Assembly: GCA_034008185.1 (NCBI GenBank) | Contig: CM067082.1 | Span: forward strand, 86,489,684-86,553,683 | Direction of reading: 5' to 3' | Length of the DNA: 64,000 nucleotides | Source of the DNA: Gorsachius magnificus | Taxonomy: Eukaryota > Chordata > Aves > Pelecaniformes > Ardeidae | Part shown: in pieces, positions 62,089-64,000 of the stretch | How positions within the stretch are numbered: position 1 is the stretch's first letter | Layout of the letters: each line of letters starts with the position of its first letter | Notes under the pieces: generated by a model | Databases searched by the model: none | Seen by the model: only the letters and a program-made list of their open reading frames with translations | What the model was told of the DNA's origin: nothing | Translations under genes and position numbers: made by a program

Positions 62089-64000
62089 GTAAGTTGGTCA
62101 GAGCTGTGCTCCCAAGCAGAAGGGCTTTCTGGATGAGGTATGGTCAGAGGACTACCAGCAATCACATCAGCACATTTCAAGCTCCCCCAGCTAGCACACT
62201 GGATCTGATAGTGTTTACAATTACTAATCCTTTTCAATATGAAATTAAGTGGCTTTGCTTAAAACATTAGGAGAGCCACCATTATCCAGAGACAGATGGG
62301 TTTTCTTCGGATAGCAGATCCCCTCTACCAGCACTAAATCATGCTGCCATACAGTTCTTCAGTAGGCTCCCCATTACTCTTAAAATGGCAACAAAAGAAG
62401 CAGCTTGAAGCAACTCCCGAGGGACCAAGGCTGCAATTCAGCTCACTCCTTAGTGGGCTGAACAACTTGGAGAAGCTTATTCATCCTCACTGGCTATAGA
62501 GGCAGTTTAAATAACTGTTGCAAATATATGTATTCCACTGCAAATGTATGGTGTTAGATACAGAAACAGAGGTATTCTAGGTTGCAACTGAAAGTATAAG
62601 TTATTGGGCCAAGAACTCTTTCTCTGCACTTATGGAGCCTTAAAATTAATAATTTCTTACAAGGGTAGGAAAACAAGCAGTACTCTAGGCACCGCTCTGA
62701 ATTTCCTGGTAATCCATTACAGATGCTCTTTACAAGCAGCCTTCTCCACACTCAGCTAAGTCTCCTTCTTAGAGGTCAACCAAATTACATTGCAAAGCAA
62801 GGTCTCAAACGCTGAATGCGCCACAGTATCTCTTAACTGGATACAACATGATGCTGTATTTGACCAGTAAATAACAAAGGATTTTTAGCCACAGACAGGA
62901 AGAGACTGGATAAAAGGCGGGAAGGCAAGATCTGGATCATTGAAGCATCTGGTTGAGAACGTAATGAAGAAAGGCTCATAGTCACTACTGCAAAAGCATA
63001 CAGTTAAAGTGGTCAGTCAAAGACTCCTTAGATTTACTTACACAGACAAGCACAGCACAAGCTCTCAGTTCTTCAGCAGCAGATATAAAACCTATGTCAC
63101 AGCCTCAAAGAGGAGGTCTGGGGCCTGCTCAGCACTGGTTTGGTCCAGGTGCAGGAAAAAAGACCATGACAGGGTCAGAACAGGGATACAGGACAAGGAC
63201 ATGAGTCCCAGAGGGCCAGGCTTGCCAAGACCTGCAGAGATGATAACAAGGATAGCTGGCTTTTGGGAGGATTGAGCCTCCATAACAGCTACCATGTCAC
63301 GTGTCTCAGTCTTCCCTGGGTGATAGCAGCAACCACAACCTTCATTTTCCAAGGCTCTCACACAGGCAGCTGGGCCTCCTTATGCAGACTGTTATCCTAC
63401 CCTTACCAACCTGCTTCCCTAAAGGCTATGCCTAGAGATGCTGTGTTCTCTGACACTGGAGTTCCTAAGCTTGTATCAGTCAGCATCCTGCTCCAGGAGC
63501 AGCTTTACTAACATACTGAGGACACTTCTGTAGCAAAGGCTCTAGACAATCTGAGTAATGGGTCTTTAGACCAAGAGGAAACCCTAGAAACATCCACACA
63601 GACCAGTAAAACTCCTGGCAAGTTAGTTGAATTTGGAGCCAGAAATTCTAAGACTGTTCACAATCCTCTCTTAATAAGAGTTTTTACCCATGAGCAAAAA
63701 GTTGTACTCGAGGAGGAAAAAATTCTAATCACTAACAAGCAATGGAAATGAGTTATTATAAACTCCCTCCCATGAATGAAACTAAGCTTTTGGAGAATTA
63801 ACATGCTTGTGAGAAAGGGAATAGGAAGCCTTTTTTGTTAATTAAATCAATCAGGCAAATAATGCCATCCTTCCATGCCAACAGTAAGGAGTTATTCCAT
63901 GCAGCAATCATCTTCTGCTCATTACAAAGAACAGCCTCATCTGAGCAGCCCAAAGGACATTTGCACAGTCTGTGCAGCAATTACAATGAGAATGTATTCT
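62089..64000 (+). other. LY86: LY86 intron 4, 5' part; runs off the window
   Basis: Starts at the GTAAGTTGG donor of exon 4. No candidate for the last exon and no repeat is recognised here. Confidence 0.75.

Noticed and set aside
1..64000. tRNA, rRNA, snRNA genes, CRISPR arrays or bacterial operons
   Set aside because: None was seen on either strand; the window is a vertebrate nuclear locus.

Overview
This is a 64 kb piece of a vertebrate nuclear chromosome, almost certainly from a bird. It has interrupted genes with GT-AG introns and a generally low CpG content. It also carries at least seven CR1 LINE fragments, whose 3'-ends and ORF2 C-terminal coding sequence are of avian type. The CR1 subfamily mix looks more like a neoavian than a galliform, but I cannot fix the species by reading.

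The one securely identified gene is LY86 (MD-1), on the + strand from about 39.2 kb to beyond the right edge. Four coding exons are visible: 39328-39448, 53334-53420, 54883-55011 and 62036-62088. Their phases join without a break into 130 codons, about four fifths of the protein. MD-1 is a small secreted lipid-binding (ML-domain) protein that pairs with the Toll-like receptor relative CD180/RP105 on B cells and myeloid cells. The last exon, about 30 codons with the sixth core cysteine, is not in the window and should lie just past position 64000. Intron 3 contains an antisense CR1 and a MIR-like SINE fossil.

The left 39 kb is mostly intergenic DNA with CR1 copies of different ages: two well preserved (5338-6110 and 26911-27428), several decayed, and one ancient amniote-type copy (14873-15270). 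Six of the seven CR1s lie on the minus strand.

The most interesting unexplained signal is on the minus strand between about 10.8 and 2.9 kb. Two strongly spliced, phase-compatible segments (3551-3697, and 3294 down to a TGA at 3252) read as the C-terminal end of a small charged protein. An AATAAA follows at the expected place. Weaker upstream segments (7887-7963, 8127-8149, and an ATG-bearing segment at 10500-10572 below a GC-box, CpG-enriched stretch) can be joined in phase to give about 120 codons. I recognise no family, and chance open frames of this size are common, so it is offered as a testable candidate. Two exon-like segments on the + strand (13124-13174, non-coding; 17603-17757, open) are weaker leads of the same kind.

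All other long open frames I examined looked like chance frames in intergenic or intronic sequence and are not annotated as genes.
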